Source: Burkholderiales bacterium
GTDB lineage: Bacteria > Pseudomonadota > Gammaproteobacteria > Burkholderiales > Burkholderiaceae_D
DNA length: 7,000 bases
Assembly (NCBI GenBank): GCA_016197345.1
Contig: JACPVY010000003.1
Location: 689 to 7,688, forward strand
Direction of reading: 5' to 3'
Positions 6,013 through 7,000 of the stretch are shown here, in pieces. The position numbers were made by a program, and so were the translations under genes. Each line of letters opens with the position of its first letter. The stretch's first letter is position 1. The notes under the pieces are model-generated. The model did no database searches. It had not been told where the DNA came from and saw only the letters and a list, made by a program, of their open reading frames with translations.

Positions 6013-6996
6013 CTAAGTGACGGTGACTTCGGCAAAGACATTGACACCTGTCGCATCTACCCACAACTTATGATCAGTGGTGCCAAGCGGCAACAGAGAA
6101 GCCATTTTGGCTTGATCGCGGTAAATCAAATACCATTCCAACACATGTTCCATCGTCGATTTTTCTGGATTATCCAGATGCACATTCGTCACTAGCATGG
6201 TGCCGCCATGGCGAATACGGGCGGTGAAATGCTGCATCAATTTGGCGCACACTTTATCGGACAAATAATCAAACAAGCCTGCACAATAAACCACATCAAA
6301 CTCTCTTGCTTGCGCGGTATCGGCGGCAATTCGGCGTTTAATCAGTTGATGGACAGAATCGCGCTGGAATTGGAATACGGCTTTATTCGTTAAGCCGTTG
6401 TTAATGCTATTGAGGCGTTCACTCGACCATGTCAGTGCTTCTTCACTAAAGTCGAGTAATTCAAAATGCAACCAGGCCGGATCGGCATAGGTCGTGATAA
6501 AGCGCTGGACTTCTATCGCGGGGCCACACCCCACATTTAAGACGCGAAACGGTCGACCTTGGGCGCGGGCGGTATCAGCCATGCGCGATAAAAATTGCAC
6601 CAAAATATCGATTCTATTGCGATGCGCACGGGCTACGGCGGTAGCAAGAAAAGCGACGTTAACGATCTGAAAATACGTACTCGGGCCTTGCCGCGGATCC
6701 CCCATGATTTGATTCACCATTTGGTAATCGCCCGCATAGCCAAGTGGCTTGGTATAAGTGCGATAGACAAAAGGGGCACGTAAAATCAAAGGATGCAGCG
6801 CCGCTTGGGCAAAGGCGCGATGCGCGGACGAGAGTTCAGCTTCGACCAAGCCCGCCTCGTCATTCAAAATATCGAAATAGTCACGCGTCTTTTTCATCAA
6901 TGGCTCAGCCAATTCGAAAAAGATATCTTCGCGCAAACGACCATCGACCTTAGGCATGGATTCGGATAAATCGACTTGCTCCACCCAATGGGACAC
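6013..6996 (-). CDS. phcB: PhcB-like SAM-dependent methyltransferase, quorum signal synthase (5' end at window edge)
   Basis: A class I SAM-dependent methyltransferase fold occupies the second half: motif I VLNVGCGPAIEV (152-163) binds SAM, an acidic LLDFSEEAL (180-188, Asp182) follows strand 2, and FDVVYCAGLFDYL (233-245) is the motif near the active site. The N-terminal half is the family-specific part, with KPLGYAGDY (83-91), which I associate with extracellular factor 3-hydroxypalmitic acid methyl ester biosynthesis proteins. The predicted role is methylation of a 3-hydroxy fatty acid or its thioester to give a diffusible quorum-sensing signal. Assignment rests on these motifs plus the following phcS-phcR-phcQ genes. 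The apparent start at 6996 is GTG, only four bases from the window edge; the frame is still open there, and the next Met (6957) has no ribosome binding site, so the true start may lie outside. The operon promoter is not visible. Confidence 0.88.
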   Translation of the reverse strand: MSHWVEQVDLSESMPKVDGRLREDIFFELAEPLMKKTRDYFDILNDEAGLVEAELSSAHRAFAQAALHPLILRAPFVYRTYTKPLGYAGDYQMVNQIMGDPRQGPSTYFQIVNVAFLATAVARAHRNRIDILVQFLSRMADTARAQGRPFRVLNVGCGPAIEVQRFITTYADPAWLHFELLDFSEEALTWSSERLNSINNGLTNKAVFQFQRDSVHQLIKRRIAADTAQAREFDVVYCAGLFDYLSDKVCAKLMQHFTARIRHGGTMLVTNVHLDNPEKSTMEHVLEWYLIYRDQAKMASLLPLGTTDHKLWVDATGVNVFAEVTVT

Positions 6997-7000
6997 ATCG

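Overview
All seven genes in this window lie on the minus strand, so it reads from right to left. They are tightly packed, with gaps of 0 to 67 bases. Base composition is moderate (roughly 50% GC by eye). The gene families point to a betaproteobacterium of the order Burkholderiales. A moderate-GC member of Oxalobacteraceae (Undibacterium-like) would fit, but this placement is an inference and not a demonstrated assignment.

Right and centre (about 7000 down to 2511): four consecutive genes have the order and domain make-up of the phcBSRQ quorum-sensing operon known from Ralstonia solanacearum. They are a SAM-dependent methyltransferase of the 3-hydroxy fatty acid methyl ester synthase type (PhcB, 5' end at or beyond the window edge), a six-helix membrane sensor histidine kinase (PhcS), a receiver domain fused to a histidine-kinase core (PhcR), and a second receiver protein with an unassigned C-terminal region (PhcQ). 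In Ralstonia, PhcB makes a 3-hydroxypalmitic or 3-hydroxymyristic acid methyl ester signal. PhcS senses it and the PhcR/PhcQ relay controls the LysR-type regulator PhcA, which is not in this window.

Centre-left (2479 down to 2204): a small 91-residue protein that I do not recognise, preceded by two adjacent short palindromes that flank its ribosome binding site.

Left (2153 down to 1080): a type II NADH dehydrogenase-like flavoprotein. It appears to carry an in-frame internal deletion of about 75-80 codons in the FAD-binding half, with both flanks well preserved. Its last codons and the following spacer are made of a 10-bp tandem repeat.

Far left (1020 to the window edge): a membrane-anchored GGDEF diguanylate cyclase with seven predicted helices, an intact GGEEF active site and an RxxD inhibitory site. 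It is cut off at the window start.

Taken together, the window is a cell-density signalling operon followed, co-directionally and without an obvious terminator, by a small unknown gene, a damaged-looking respiratory dehydrogenase and a c-di-GMP synthase. I see no tRNA, rRNA, CRISPR, insertion sequence or phage gene, and no gene-free stretch longer than 67 bases.
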